A stretch of DNA of 56,583 bases from an uncultured Bacillota bacterium. Lineage in GTDB: Bacteria > Bacillota > Clostridia > Christensenellales > UBA1242. The DNA is taken from assembly GCA_946499835.1 (NCBI GenBank), contig CAMMTJ010000007.1, positions 1 through 56,583 on the forward strand, written 5' to 3'. Under the pieces are notes generated by a model. It worked only from the letters and a program-made list of their open reading frames with translations, was not told the DNA's origin and made no database searches. Below are positions 8,288-17,869 of the stretch, piece after piece. Position 1 is the first letter of the stretch. Every line of letters begins with the position of its first letter. Made by a program: the position numbers and the translations under genes.

Positions 8288-9426
8288 AAGAGTCAATTTC
8301 TTCAAGACAACTCGGTGTGCTTTGTGCTGTCTCAATTTTTGCAAACAAAATTTTGCTTTTGCCATCATTATTATATGAAAATGCAAAGTCTGATGGACTT
8401 TTTGTGGTTGGGCTGTTATTTTTGGTTGACCTATTGATTCTTTTTTCTTTCTTTCACCTCAAAAAGAAATTTCCTGTTCAATCTTTCAAAGAGATTTTGA
8501 TCTACTTTTTTGGCAAGATAGTCACAAAAGTGATCTTCTTGGCTTTTGCGGTGTTTTTTATGTTTAAGGTTTTTCTTATTTACAGCACAAGTTTTATTTA
8601 TCTTAAACAACAAGTCTATCAAGGGGAGTTTGCCATTCTTGCCATAATCTGCGTTCTTCCAGTGATAAATCATGCCGCTTTGACAGGACTTCGATCAATG
8701 GCACGCACCATTGAAATGTTCTTCTATATTGTTGCATTTGGATTTGTTCTTTGCCTTGCAATATCCACTTTGACTTACAAAAGTTCACCTCTGTTTTTCA
8801 CATCCAGCCTAGGCGACTTTGCATCAACCGCTTTCAGACATATATTCTCTTTTGGAGACTATTTGTTTTTGTTTTTGATCATTGATAAAGTCACTTTAAC
8901 GCAAAAAGACAAAAAAAGAGTGCTCAAATATGTCTTTTTTGCCATATTTTTGGTTCTTATTTTATTTTTCCTCTTTTATTCGCTCTATCAAATCACAGCA
9001 TTTATGCACAATAATGCTCTTTCCGACATTTTGATTTTTTCAGTCGTCTTTAATGCGGTAGGTCGAATTGACATAATCGCAATGCTTACCATAATGTTTC
9101 TTGCAATTTTTCAAATGGAACTTTTCCACTATTGTTTTTGCGATGCTTTTGTCAACTTTTTGCCAAAACTGAACAAAATTTTTGCAATCGTAACATTTGA
9201 CATCTTTTTCTTTATTGTTTATTTGATGCTTATTGGAAAATATGAAAATATGGTTATTCAAGTGGAAGTTTGGCTTCCATATTTGACTATTATGCTGAAT
9301 TATCTTTTGCCACTTTTGTTAGGACTATTTTCATTTAAGAAGAAAAGTGTGAAAAATCAACAAATTATCCCCAATGATGAAGAAAAGCGAGAAGAAAAAG
9401 GAATGAGTGAGGAGGTGAAAATATGA
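8284..9426 (+). CDS. gerAB: Spore germinant receptor subunit B (GerAB, APC-type transporter fold)
   Basis: Polytopic inner-membrane subunit of the germinant receptor, related to amino acid transporters of the APC superfamily and thought to carry the germinant-binding site. The 380-residue product starts ISSRQLGVLCAVSIFANKILLLPSLLYENAKSDG, the typical GerAB opening, and has about ten hydrophobic segments ending near residue 350, then a charged tail (EEKREEKGMSEEVKI). It overlaps gerAA by four bases at its start and gerAC by four at its end. The family is diverse, so the ligand is open. Confidence 0.9.
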   Translation: MKESISSRQLGVLCAVSIFANKILLLPSLLYENAKSDGLFVVGLLFLVDLLILFSFFHLKKKFPVQSFKEILIYFFGKIVTKVIFLAFAVFFMFKVFLIYSTSFIYLKQQVYQGEFAILAIICVLPVINHAALTGLRSMARTIEMFFYIVAFGFVLCLAISTLTYKSSPLFFTSSLGDFASTAFRHIFSFGDYLFLFLIIDKVTLTQKDKKRVLKYVFFAIFLVLILFFLFYSLYQITAFMHNNALSDILIFSVVFNAVGRIDIIAMLTIMFLAIFQMELFHYCFCDAFVNFLPKLNKIFAIVTFDIFFFIVYLMLIGKYENMVIQVEVWLPYLTIMLNYLLPLLLGLFSFKKKSVKNQQIIPNDEEKREEKGMSEEVKI

Positions 9427-10682
9427 GACTGCTCAGAGCAATAAAACACACCCCCATGATTTTGGTTTTGCTTTTTATTTTGATTTTTTTGACGCCTATG
9501 GCAATATTCTCACCCGGCGAAAACAAAAATAGGGCGGTCGTTACCGCAGTCGGTATAGACAAAATGGACGAGCAGTATGAGGTCTCTTTTTTGACATTTA
9601 TTCCAACTGCCAATCAGACATACAAAGAAACAAATTCGGTTATTTCTGGCATAGGCAATTCTGTGGCGGAGGCTGTGTATGAGGCACAACTTTCCCTCGG
9701 CAGAGAAATTGGTCTTTCGCATGCAAAGACAACAGTTGTCAATGAAAGCCTTTTTGAAGAAGATGTGACAAGTTGCCTTGATTATTTGAGCAGAATTGCA
9801 TCTTTATCTGAAAATACAATTTTCATTTGCACCAATTCATCTGCAAAAGAATTTTTGAAGGCTTCACAATCTCTTGATGACGAAGTTGGTTTGAAACTTG
9901 AACAACTGATAAATTACAATGCCACCAACATCTATGTCTCGGACACTTCACTTGATGCTTTTTATAAAGGGTATTACGGACCAGAAAAAGCATCTATTGT
10001 GGGGTATTTGAGTTTGGAAAGTGGGCAAGGCGATGCTTCAAATTCGCCAAATTCTGAGCAAAGTGGATCAGGGAGTGCTTCACAAGGCAGTTCATCGCAA
10101 GAAGGTGGTTCTGCTTCTGGCTCTGGCGGTGAGGAGAAAAAACAGATTTTGAACAAAGGGGAGACAATTCTTGTCAAAGAGGGCAAACTTGCTCAAAAGA
10201 TTGATGACGAAATCTTGAATGGCATAAATCTTTTGAATGCAGATGCTCGAAATCAAACAATTCATATTGAAAATGTCAATGATGAACTTTATGATAACGA
10301 TGACTTAACATATACCATAAAAAACAAAAAAGTCCATGTTTCCACTCGTTTTGAAAATGGATATCCAATATATTGTGCAAATGTTATTGTCGGAGTCAGG
10401 CTTGATGAGATAAACAATAATGGCAGAGCAAAGGAAATCAATACAGAATTTAGCAAAATCACACCAATAGTTGAGAAAATGATCAAAGACAAACTGAAAT
10501 CTCAATTCTCAAATGCCTTGAAAGTTTTGCGTCAAAACAAAACAGATGTTATTGGAGTTTATCAAACCTTTGAAAAAGAGGATAGAAAAAATTTCCAAAA
10601 CTTCTTGCAAAACCTGCCTGATAGTGACGATTTTCTTTCATATATAACCTTCCAACTCGTCATAAAAGTGCAAACGGAATGA
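9423..10682 (+). CDS. gerAC: Spore germinant receptor subunit C (Ger(x)C family), without lipobox
   Basis: Third receptor subunit, normally a lipoprotein facing the outer side of the inner spore membrane. The start follows a strong GGAGGTG. The 419 residues contain the Ger(x)C N-domain motif RAVVTAVGIDKMDEQYEVSFLTFIP and the C-terminal domain (about 240-415). Two oddities stand out. The hydrophobic N-terminus (about 11-30) has no Cys, so the usual LTGCWDRREI-type lipobox is replaced by a plain anchor or signal segment. A Ser/Gly-rich low-complexity linker (about 200-235, SGSGSASQGSSSQ) is inserted between the domains. Position and operon overlap make the assignment firm. Confidence 0.88.
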   Translation: MRLLRAIKHTPMILVLLFILIFLTPMAIFSPGENKNRAVVTAVGIDKMDEQYEVSFLTFIPTANQTYKETNSVISGIGNSVAEAVYEAQLSLGREIGLSHAKTTVVNESLFEEDVTSCLDYLSRIASLSENTIFICTNSSAKEFLKASQSLDDEVGLKLEQLINYNATNIYVSDTSLDAFYKGYYGPEKASIVGYLSLESGQGDASNSPNSEQSGSGSASQGSSSQEGGSASGSGGEEKKQILNKGETILVKEGKLAQKIDDEILNGINLLNADARNQTIHIENVNDELYDNDDLTYTIKNKKVHVSTRFENGYPIYCANVIVGVRLDEINNNGRAKEINTEFSKITPIVEKMIKDKLKSQFSNALKVLRQNKTDVIGVYQTFEKEDRKNFQNFLQNLPDSDDFLSYITFQLVIKVQTE

Positions 10683-10721
10683 GATATGACAAAAAATATC
10701 TCTTAAAAAGCCTCTTTCTTG

Positions 10722-10750
10722 TTGTGAAAATAGAAATTTTATGATAAAAT
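10722..10750 (+). promoter_or_regulatory. sigma-A promoter of ftsH
   Basis: TTGTGA (10722-10727), 17-bp spacer, TAAAAT (10745-10750), followed by a ~25-nt leader with AAGGAGG before the TTG start. Confidence 0.65.
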
Positions 10751-10782
10751 AGTAGCAAGCGTTTTTTAAGGAGGCTAATATT

Positions 10783-13026
10783 TTGAACGAGAACAAATCA
10801 AAATTCAAATTTTCATATATATTCATCTTGCTTATTGTGATTTTGCTTTGCGTACTTATTTTTTCAAATAACGGCTCGCCAGGCATTGCATTGCAATCAA
10901 GTCAAGTTATTGACATGGTGCGAGGGGAATATCAAAATGCTGATGGCAAGACTGAACAGGTTGTGGAGATTGTCTTCAACGAAGGAAATCAAACAGGATA
11001 TATTCTTGTTGAAGGCTCAAACTTGAAAGATGTTTTCCCAAATTCAGCAGACTATCACTTCTATTACAACAACAATCTTTATGAAACGATTACAGGAATG
11101 ATTGTGGATGAAAATATCAACATCACTTATGACACAATCCCTGCTGGCGTCAATGTGTGGGATATCATCTTCCCAATTCTTTATATCGCCTTTGGACTTT
11201 TCCTTATCTTCATGATTTTCAGAATGATCTCTGGGTCAAATAAGGGTGCTATGAGTTTTGGCAAAAGCAGAGCAAGGGCATACACCACAAGCAAAATCAG
11301 ATTTGATGATGTGGCCGGTACAGAGGAAGAAAAAGAAGAACTTAAAGAAATTGTTGAGTTCCTCAAAAATCCAAAGAAATTCACCGCACTTGGTGCAAGA
11401 ATACCAAAAGGTGTGCTTCTTGTGGGACGCCCAGGAACAGGAAAAACTTTGCTTGCAAAAGCAGTGGCAGGCGAGGCAAACGTTCCTTTCATTTCAATAA
11501 GTGGTTCTGACTTCGTTGAGATGTTTGTCGGTGTTGGTGCATCAAGAGTGAGAGACCTTTTTGACCAAGCAAAGAAAAACAAACCTTGCATTGTTTTCAT
11601 AGATGAAATTGATGCCGTGGGAAGACAACGTGGAGCAGGACTTGGTGGCGGAAATGATGAAAGAGAACAAACTCTAAATCAACTTCTTGTTGAAATGGAC
11701 GGCTTTGAATCAAATGAAGGTATCATTGTGCTTGCTGCAACAAACAGAAGTGATGTGCTTGATCCAGCGCTTATGAGACCGGGTAGATTTGACAGACAAA
11801 TTTATGTCAACGTGCCAGACGTTAAGGGCAGGGAAGGTATACTCAGGGTGCACGCAAAAAACAAACCTATTGACGAGTCTGTGGACTTCAAAACTCTTGC
11901 CCGTATAACAGTTGGCTTTACTGGGGCAGATATTGAAAACATGCTCAATGAAGCGGCAATCTTGGCTGCAAGAGAAAACAGACCAAAGATCATTATGTCT
12001 GATATAACAGAAGGCATAAACAAAGTGACAATGGGCCCTCAAAAGAAGAGCAGGCTTATCACAGAAAAAGATCGCAAGATCACGGCATATCATGAGTCAG
12101 GACACGCACTCCTTGCAAAACTTTTGCCAAATTGTGATGAAGTGCAAGAGGTGTCAATTATTCCAAGAGGTCATGCAGGCGGTTATACCATGACAAGACC
12201 TGAAAATGACAATTCATACTATTCTTACAACTTCTTGATGGATGATATTGCAATGTGTATGGGTGGCAGAATTGCTGAGGAACTTATCTTCAAAGACATC
12301 ACAAGTGGTGCATCTGCTGACATCAATCAAGCAACAAAGATTGCACATGCAATGGTATATGATTATGGCATGAGCAAGAGACTTGGATTTATTTCTCTTG
12401 GTTCAGATCAACAAGTTTTCATTGGTCGTGATTACCAACAAAAGAGAGATTTCTCAGAAAAACTTGCCTCTGAGGCCGATGATGAAATTCGAGAAATTCT
12501 TGACTATAACTACAAACGTGCAAAGAAACTTTTGCAAGACAACTTGCCATTGCTTGAAAATATGGCAAAACTTCTTCTTGAACGTGAAACAATCAATAAA
12601 GATGAAATTGATATGCTTATGGCAGGCAAAGGCGCAGAGGAAATTGCCAAAATCATGGAAGAGCGTGAGGCAGAACAACGCAAAAAAGAACAGGCTTTGC
12701 GTGAAGAAATGGAGAAAAAACAAAAACTTGAAAGTTATGAACGCAAAGTGCTTGAAGGCAAAAAACTTCTTGCTGGTGGTATAATTTCAGAAGAGGAGTA
12801 TAACGCTATTGTAAAGTCTTACAAAGAACTTGTCTCTCAAATGGAAAAAGAAAAACCAGCGCAGAAAGAAGATGATGCCAAAGATGATGCCAAGAAAGAA
12901 GAAGGCAAAAAAGAGGAAGAGAAAAAAGAGGTGAAAAACACCAATTCCTCTGCATTGAAAGCGCAAAAACCATTGTCTGAAAAGGACAAAAAAGCAGACA
13001 AGACTGATGACAAAAAAGGAGAATAA
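10783..13026 (+). CDS. ftsH: ATP-dependent zinc metalloprotease FtsH
   Basis: Membrane-bound AAA+ protease for quality control of membrane and regulatory proteins. The start is TTG, positioned after AAGGAGG. The 747 residues comprise a first membrane segment (about 8-26), an extracytoplasmic domain (about 27-125), a second membrane segment (about 126-147), the AAA+ module ([14 protein letters not shown]; Walker [12 protein letters not shown]; second region of homology [19 protein letters not shown]) and the zinc protease site HESGH (about 437-441). Walker A reads GRPGTGKT where FtsH normally has GPPGTGKT. The last ~100 residues are a Lys/Glu-rich tail longer than usual. A small membrane protein gene follows after 3 bp. 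Confidence 0.97.
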   Translation: MNENKSKFKFSYIFILLIVILLCVLIFSNNGSPGIALQSSQVIDMVRGEYQNADGKTEQVVEIVFNEGNQTGYILVEGSNLKDVFPNSADYHFYYNNNLYETITGMIVDENINITYDTIPAGVNVWDIIFPILYIAFGLFLIFMIFRMISGSNKGAMSFGKSRARAYTTSKIRFDDVAGTEEEKEELKEIVEFLKNPKKFTALGARIPKGVLLVGRPGTGKTLLAKAVAGEANVPFISISGSDFVEMFVGVGASRVRDLFDQAKKNKPCIVFIDEIDAVGRQRGAGLGGGNDEREQTLNQLLVEMDGFESNEGIIVLAATNRSDVLDPALMRPGRFDRQIYVNVPDVKGREGILRVHAKNKPIDESVDFKTLARITVGFTGADIENMLNEAAILAARENRPKIIMSDITEGINKVTMGPQKKSRLITEKDRKITAYHESGHALLAKLLPNCDEVQEVSIIPRGHAGGYTMTRPENDNSYYSYNFLMDDIAMCMGGRIAEELIFKDITSGASADINQATKIAHAMVYDYGMSKRLGFISLGSDQQVFIGRDYQQKRDFSEKLASEADDEIREILDYNYKRAKKLLQDNLPLLENMAKLLLERETINKDEIDMLMAGKGAEEIAKIMEEREAEQRKKEQALREEMEKKQKLESYERKVLEGKKLLAGGIISEEEYNAIVKSYKELVSQMEKEKPAQKEDDAKDDAKKEEGKKEEEKKEVKNTNSSALKAQKPLSEKDKKADKTDDKKGE

Positions 13027-13029
13027 ACA

Positions 13030-13785
13030 ATGTCTGATGAGATAAAAAGAGAGGAGGAAGAATTTACTTCGCAAAGCGAAATCAAAGAAGAAATGCAAGA
13101 AGAAGTGATCGGCGAAGAGATTGAGAAAAAAGAATCAAAGCCACTTGCAGAAATCTATGCTGAAAACAAGATCAGAAAAAGAAAAATCACTTTGATTTCA
13201 ATTTTATCAGTTGTTTTTGTTTTGGTTGTGGCAATAATTGTTATGGGCTGTGTTAAAGTTGATTTAAGACCAAGTTTTTTCACAAAGCCTTCACAAGTGA
13301 CAATCTATGGCGAAAACAATACCAGCGTTGTGATTGCAGACTCTGATGATCGTTATAAAGACTTTGAAAGAATTTACAATGATATGTTTAGCACCTCAGT
13401 CCTTTCAGCACTTTTCACTGGAAGACTTGGTGGATACACAATCGATGAAACTATCAGCAGATGGTATACAAACTCAAATGAAACCACATTTTCTTCAACA
13501 ATAACTGATGCTCTTGGATCAAATTATGTTAGACTTCATTTTGACAGCCCAATGCAATTTTACAATTCAAACGGAAGTGAATATGATTCAAGATACAATG
13601 CAAGTTATTCATTAACTTTCCAAGATGTATATTTTGCAATTGATAATGTAAATGCAACAGACACATTTACTTTCTACTTCCAAGTAAAGGGCAACTCAGG
13701 CGTGTCTCCTGAGCGCACAACAATCACAACAATTACTTTAAGTGCAAACACATCACAACTCTTTGAAGAATTTTTGGGTAAATAA
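13030..13785 (+). CDS. Single-pass membrane protein cotranscribed with ftsH, function unknown
   Basis: Not a family I recognise. The 251 residues have an acidic cytoplasmic head (about 1-50, rich in Glu/Lys), one membrane segment (about 53-74) and a ~175-residue extracytoplasmic domain of mainly beta-type sequence. The ATG is 3 bp after the ftsH stop, and its ribosome-binding site (GGAG) lies within the end of ftsH, so translation is probably coupled. The closeness suggests an FtsH partner or substrate adaptor, in the way HflKC or YqfA modulate FtsH elsewhere, but there is no sequence similarity I can point to. The unit ends at a good terminator. Confidence 0.75.
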   Translation: MSDEIKREEEEFTSQSEIKEEMQEEVIGEEIEKKESKPLAEIYAENKIRKRKITLISILSVVFVLVVAIIVMGCVKVDLRPSFFTKPSQVTIYGENNTSVVIADSDDRYKDFERIYNDMFSTSVLSALFTGRLGGYTIDETISRWYTNSNETTFSSTITDALGSNYVRLHFDSPMQFYNSNGSEYDSRYNASYSLTFQDVYFAIDNVNATDTFTFYFQVKGNSGVSPERTTITTITLSANTSQLFEEFLGK

Positions 13786-13788
13786 AAG

Positions 13789-13810
13789 AACGGCATTTTG
13801 CCGTTTTTTT
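13789..13810 (+). terminator. Terminator of the ftsH operon
   Basis: AACGGCA / TGCCGTT stem with TTT loop, followed by a T-run. Confidence 0.9.
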
Positions 13811-13871
13811 AATTCTAACTTTTCTAAATAAGTTGATATGCTTGAAAGTGATTTTTAAGTGAAATGTGACA

Positions 13872-13902
13872 GAAAAAAAGCATCATAAGAAATGATGCTT
13901 TT
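13872..13902 (-). terminator. Terminator of the P-type ATPase gene
   Basis: On the minus strand, AAAAGCATCA / TGATGCTTTT with a short loop, followed by a T-run; it starts right at the stop codon. Confidence 0.85.
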
Positions 13903-16402
13903 ATTCTTTTTGCAATATTTCAATAAACTTATCTCTAAGCTTTGCAAGCCTTTTCCTGTTTAGCGCAATAATTATGAGTAGCAATATTGAGCAAAGGATA
14001 ATTGCAAAGAAGGTCACTATTACGGTTGGAGAATAGGTGACAACTTGGAAGAAAGAAGGGAATGCCACTATTGCCACAGTTATTGCCACGAATGAGAATG
14101 CAACTGTCAAGATCTTGATAAGATTGAATGGCCAGCAAAGTGAAAGCAAATTCAAAAATCCGGTGTAAGTAAGAACGAGAATAAGAAGAGTTTTATATTC
14201 TGCCAAAATGGTAATATTTGAACTTGTGAAATATTGGTTGTAAAGGCTCATAACCACCATGATGTTTATAAGCATCAATAGTGCTCTTGGCAGGGCACGT
14301 TTCATAACCTGTGGTATGAAATTTCCTTTGATCGGATTGTTGTTTGGAATGAAAGTCAAAATGAATGAAGGGATACCAATCACGAATGCTTCAAGTAGTA
14401 ACATATTGTTTGGTGTGAATGGATATGGATAAGCCATAATCAAAGTCAATATTGTCAAAACTATTGCAAAGAAGGTTTTCATAAGAAACAGTGCAGATGA
14501 GTTTTGAACGTTGTTGATCACTTGTCTGCCTTCTTTCACTACTGCGGGGAGAGAACTGAAATTTGATTCCAAAAGCACAAGTTTTGAAATGCTTCTTGCA
14601 ACTTCACTTCCATCTGCCATAGCGATTGAGCAGTCGGCTTCTTTGAGTGCAAGGGTGTCGTTGACTCCGTCACCAGTCATGGCAACCACTTGACCTTTGT
14701 TTTTAAGTGCTTTTATGATTGTGTATTTTTGTTCAGGCGTCACTCTTCCGAAAACGGTGAATTGATCAGCCATTTGTTCAACTTCTTTGATGCTGAAATT
14801 TTCCAGTGAAACATATTTGTCGCTGTTTTCAACACCTACACGTTGAGCAATCTTTGAAACGGTTGCAGGATCGTCACCAGAAATGATTTTGATTTGCACG
14901 CCGTTGTCTTTGAACCATTGAATTGTTTCAATCGCATCTTGTCTTATTGTTTCTTCAATGACGATGAAAGCAAGTAAGGTTGCACTTTGACCACTCATAT
15001 CTTTGTCAAAAGATTTGTCACTTTCTGCAAAGGCGAGAACTCTTAACCCAAGATTTTGTTTCTCATTGATAAAATCTTTTTGTTCTGCCGTCAAACGACA
15101 TCCAATTCGTGAAGTAGCGCCAAGGAAATAACATTTTTTGTTTGAAAGTTGAGTGATTGAATATTTTCTTTGCGTTGAAAATTCAAGAACATTTCGCGCC
15201 CGCATATCGCCTTTTGTGCCAAACTCTTTTATCATTGCGTTTGATGTTGCATTGAGGGAAGTTTGAGCGTTAAGCACAGAAGAAATCAAGTTTTGCAATG
15301 TGCGTTTTCTTCGTTTCCCATAAGGGACAAATTCAACGACCTTCATTGTTCCATCAGTGATTGTTCCAGTTTTGTCAAGGCATAAAACATTTGTTCTTGC
15401 AAGCATTTCAATTGAGTAAAGATCTTTGACAAGTGTCTTTTTTCTTGAAAGTTTGACAACTCCCACAGCGAGTGACATTGTGACAAGCAGAAACATTCCT
15501 GCTGGGATCATACTGGTCAGTGCACCGCTGGTGTTTGTGATTTGTTGCTGGATTGTTGAGCCTTCCACCATATATTCTTTGAGGAATGTCAATGCACCGA
15601 TAGGAACAAGTGCGATACCGATATATTTGATAAGTCTGTTAAGGTCTTTGAAAAGGTTTGATGATGGTGCTTTGAACTCTTTTGCACGCTGTGCCATTTG
15701 ATAGATATAATTGTCTTTTCCAATTTTGTCCACTCTTGCTTTGCAAGTGCCAGAGACTATGAAAGAGCCTGAGAGCAGGGGCATATCCACGCTTTTTTCA
15801 ATGGCGTTTGATTCGCCAGTAAGCAAACTTTCATTGACTTCCACCTTGCCTTCCAAGATTACGCAGTCGGCAGGGATTTGATTGCCGTTTGTCAAGATGA
15901 TGACATCATCAAGCACAAGTTCGTTTGAAGCCACATCGCAAATTTTGCCTGCACGCAGAGTTTTGATATGAGGTGCGGTGACGATGGAAAGTTTTTCCAC
16001 AGTGATCTTTGCACGGATCTCTTGAATGATTGCGATGGCCGTGTTTGCAATGATAACGAAAATAAATATAAGATCACTATAAGAGCCCACAACCAAGAGT
16101 GCAACGGCAATAATTGCCCAAAGCAGGTTGAAGAATGTGAAAAGATTTTTTGTGAAAATTGAAAGATAGGTTTTTGAGCCAGTGACTTTGGTGTTGTTTG
16201 CAAGGTTGTTCTTCTTGCGTTCTTCCACTTGAACGTCTGTCAACCCGAAGTCAGCAGAAGGCGAATATCTTTCAATAACTTTGACTTCTTGAACCTCTTT
16301 CTTTTTCTTTTTGAAAAGAGAAGAAAAATTCTTTTTTGGTTTTTGAGAAGAAGAAAGTTTCTTTTCTTGGTTTTGCACTTTTTGCTTTTTCTTATTTTTC
16401 AT
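13901..16402 (-). CDS. Cation-transporting P-type ATPase
   Basis: Integral membrane pump that couples ATP hydrolysis to ion transport. The 833 residues show the phosphorylation motif DKTGTIT (Asp about 343), the actuator TGES loop (NESLLTGES), and the hinge GDGVNDTLALKEADCSIAMADGS. About ten membrane segments surround them, the last six after residue ~620. The first ~40 residues are extremely Lys-rich and probably cytoplasmic. It lacks N-terminal CxxC metal-binding domains and a CPC motif in the membrane, so it is not a heavy-metal pump; the closest known group is the CtpE-like subfamily. The ion is uncertain (Ca or Mg possible). The start follows GAGAGGTTTTC. Monocistronic. Confidence 0.9.
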   Translation of the reverse strand: MKNKKKQKVQNQEKKLSSSQKPKKNFSSLFKKKKKEVQEVKVIERYSPSADFGLTDVQVEERKKNNLANNTKVTGSKTYLSIFTKNLFTFFNLLWAIIAVALLVVGSYSDLIFIFVIIANTAIAIIQEIRAKITVEKLSIVTAPHIKTLRAGKICDVASNELVLDDVIILTNGNQIPADCVILEGKVEVNESLLTGESNAIEKSVDMPLLSGSFIVSGTCKARVDKIGKDNYIYQMAQRAKEFKAPSSNLFKDLNRLIKYIGIALVPIGALTFLKEYMVEGSTIQQQITNTSGALTSMIPAGMFLLVTMSLAVGVVKLSRKKTLVKDLYSIEMLARTNVLCLDKTGTITDGTMKVVEFVPYGKRRKRTLQNLISSVLNAQTSLNATSNAMIKEFGTKGDMRARNVLEFSTQRKYSITQLSNKKCYFLGATSRIGCRLTAEQKDFINEKQNLGLRVLAFAESDKSFDKDMSGQSATLLAFIVIEETIRQDAIETIQWFKDNGVQIKIISGDDPATVSKIAQRVGVENSDKYVSLENFSIKEVEQMADQFTVFGRVTPEQKYTIIKALKNKGQVVAMTGDGVNDTLALKEADCSIAMADGSEVARSISKLVLLESNFSSLPAVVKEGRQVINNVQNSSALFLMKTFFAIVLTILTLIMAYPYPFTPNNMLLLEAFVIGIPSFILTFIPNNNPIKGNFIPQVMKRALPRALLMLINIMVVMSLYNQYFTSSNITILAEYKTLLILVLTYTGFLNLLSLCWPFNLIKILTVAFSFVAITVAIVAFPSFFQVVTYSPTVIVTFFAIILCSILLLIIIALNRKRLAKLRDKFIEILQKE

Positions 16403-16441
16403 GAAAACCTCTCGACTTTTATATATGAATTTATCAATTTA

Positions 16442-16471
16442 ATTATATAAAATATAAACAAAGAAAGTCAA
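16442..16471 (-). promoter_or_regulatory. sigma-A promoter of the P-type ATPase gene
   Basis: Minus strand TTGACT (16466-16471), 18-bp spacer, TATAAT (16442-16447). It is divergent from, and its -35 lies only 17 bp from, the cca promoter. Confidence 0.7.
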
Positions 16472-16488
16472 ATCTATCACCAATAAAG

Positions 16489-16516
16489 TTGACTTTAATT
16501 ATCAAAATGATATATT
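16489..16516 (+). promoter_or_regulatory. sigma-A promoter of cca
   Basis: TTGACT (16489-16494), 16-bp spacer, TATATT (16511-16516). The in-frame TTG at 16489 is the -35 box, so the true start must be downstream. Confidence 0.75.
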
Positions 16517-16536
16517 CTTATAGTGATGAGGTGGTT

Positions 16537-17775
16537 ATGCTTATTTTTGTCAACGACAATTTGAAGAAACTTGCCAAAATGTTTCCTGCCGATCTCTATA
16601 TTGTTGGCGGATATGTGCGCAATCAAATTATGGGCTTGCCAAAGACAGATGTTGACCTGTGTGGTGAGTTAAAATTGGATGAAGTCGTTTCTCTTTTGGA
16701 AGGAAGCATGTTTTCATTTAAGATAAAAAACAAAGCACTTGGCACGGGCGTTATTTTTGATGGCACAGAAGAGTATGAATATTCATGTTTTCGTGAAGAA
16801 GAATATGCCGATGGTGGCGATCGCATGCCAATCAAAGTGAATTTTATCAAAGACGTAAGACAAGATGCAAAAAGGCGAGATTTCACTTGCAACAGCCTTT
16901 ATTATGATATAAAAAAGGACAAAATCCTTGATTTTTATGGCGGAATTGAAGATATCAAACGCAAGGTTTTGAAAACGGTTGAAACACCAGAATTTGTGCT
17001 CAGTCATGACGGACTTCGCATTTTGAGACTTTTCCGTTTTCAATGCGAACTCAACTTCAAAATTGACAAAGAGACATTGAACACAGCAATCAAATATGCC
17101 TATAATGCAAAAGAAATTTCAGGAGAGCGTGTTGTCTATGAAATCACAAGGATTTTGCATAGCGATAAACGCTATCCAGGTTACTCAAAGCCAAACGCAT
17201 TTATGAAGGCTTTCAAACTTTTCAACAAGGCATCACTTTGGCCAGCATTTGGACTTGATACACCAAAAATCAAACTCCACATGGTCAAGAAGGTTGAACA
17301 CAAATCGCAAGGATTTTTGATTGACCTTATTGATACCGTTGAGCCAATCAGCATTTCATATTATCTCAACCTTGTTTTGTCACAAAATTTTGGTGTAAAC
17401 AAAAAATTGGCAACGCAGATCATCAATATTTTGTCAGGATATTATGACGCTCTCAATAGGCTTGACAACAAAAACTATTTCTTCAAATATTTTGAAAACT
17501 TTGAGCAGATTTATCTTCTTCTTTCACACAAATCAAAATATCTTGCAATGAAATACAATTTCTTTTATCGTTATATCATCTCACACAAGTTGGTCATCAG
17601 TTTGAAAGATTTGAAAATAAACGGAGATGACATAAAAAGCAAATATCCAGAGGTCAATCCAAAGAGATATAAGCCAATTCTTGAAAGTCTGCTGTCAGAT
17701 GTTTTTGATGGCAAATTGCAAAACAACAAAAAAGAACTTATTCAAGCGGTTGAAGGAAAACTAAAATATCTTTGA
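16537..17775 (+). CDS. cca: CCA-adding enzyme / tRNA nucleotidyltransferase family
   Basis: Class II nucleotidyltransferase that adds or repairs the 3' CCA end of tRNAs. The ATG at 16537 lies after GATGAGGTGG and downstream of the promoter, giving 412 residues. The catalytic head is intact: IVGGYVRN (about 22-29), metal-binding DVD (Asp38, Asp40), and the RRDFTCNSL / LDFYGG / RILRLFRFQ blocks that shape nucleotide selection and the neck. The C-terminal helical body is less conserved. Poly(A) polymerases share this head, so CCA-adding versus A-adding cannot be separated by motif alone, but a single-copy gene of this size in Bacillota is usually Cca. Monocistronic, with a terminator directly after the stop. 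Confidence 0.9.
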   Translation: MLIFVNDNLKKLAKMFPADLYIVGGYVRNQIMGLPKTDVDLCGELKLDEVVSLLEGSMFSFKIKNKALGTGVIFDGTEEYEYSCFREEEYADGGDRMPIKVNFIKDVRQDAKRRDFTCNSLYYDIKKDKILDFYGGIEDIKRKVLKTVETPEFVLSHDGLRILRLFRFQCELNFKIDKETLNTAIKYAYNAKEISGERVVYEITRILHSDKRYPGYSKPNAFMKAFKLFNKASLWPAFGLDTPKIKLHMVKKVEHKSQGFLIDLIDTVEPISISYYLNLVLSQNFGVNKKLATQIINILSGYYDALNRLDNKNYFFKYFENFEQIYLLLSHKSKYLAMKYNFFYRYIISHKLVISLKDLKINGDDIKSKYPEVNPKRYKPILESLLSDVFDGKLQNNKKELIQAVEGKLKYL

Positions 17776-17776
17776 T

Positions 17777-17802
17777 AAAGAGAGGGGAGTCCTCTCTTTT
17801 TT
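17777..17802 (+). terminator. Terminator of cca
   Basis: AAAGAGAGG / CCTCTCTTT stem with a GGAGT loop and a T-run. Confidence 0.9.
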
Positions 17803-17869
17803 GCGGTATAATTTTTTCAAATTTTTTCATAATAAATTTGATAATTTCGTGAAAACGAGGTGAAAAAGT

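Noticed and set aside
10681..10703. Inverted repeat GAGATAT / ATATCTC after gerAC
   Set aside because: No T-run follows, so it is not a convincing terminator; it may still act as a weak one.
12787..13098. Open frames on the minus strand rich in Phe, Leu and Ser
   Set aside because: They mirror the Lys/Glu-rich tail of FtsH; no ribosome-binding site or promoter.
13901..16402. Heavy-metal (CopA/ZntA-type) P-type ATPase
   Set aside because: No N-terminal CxxC domain and no CPC/CPx motif in the membrane segments.
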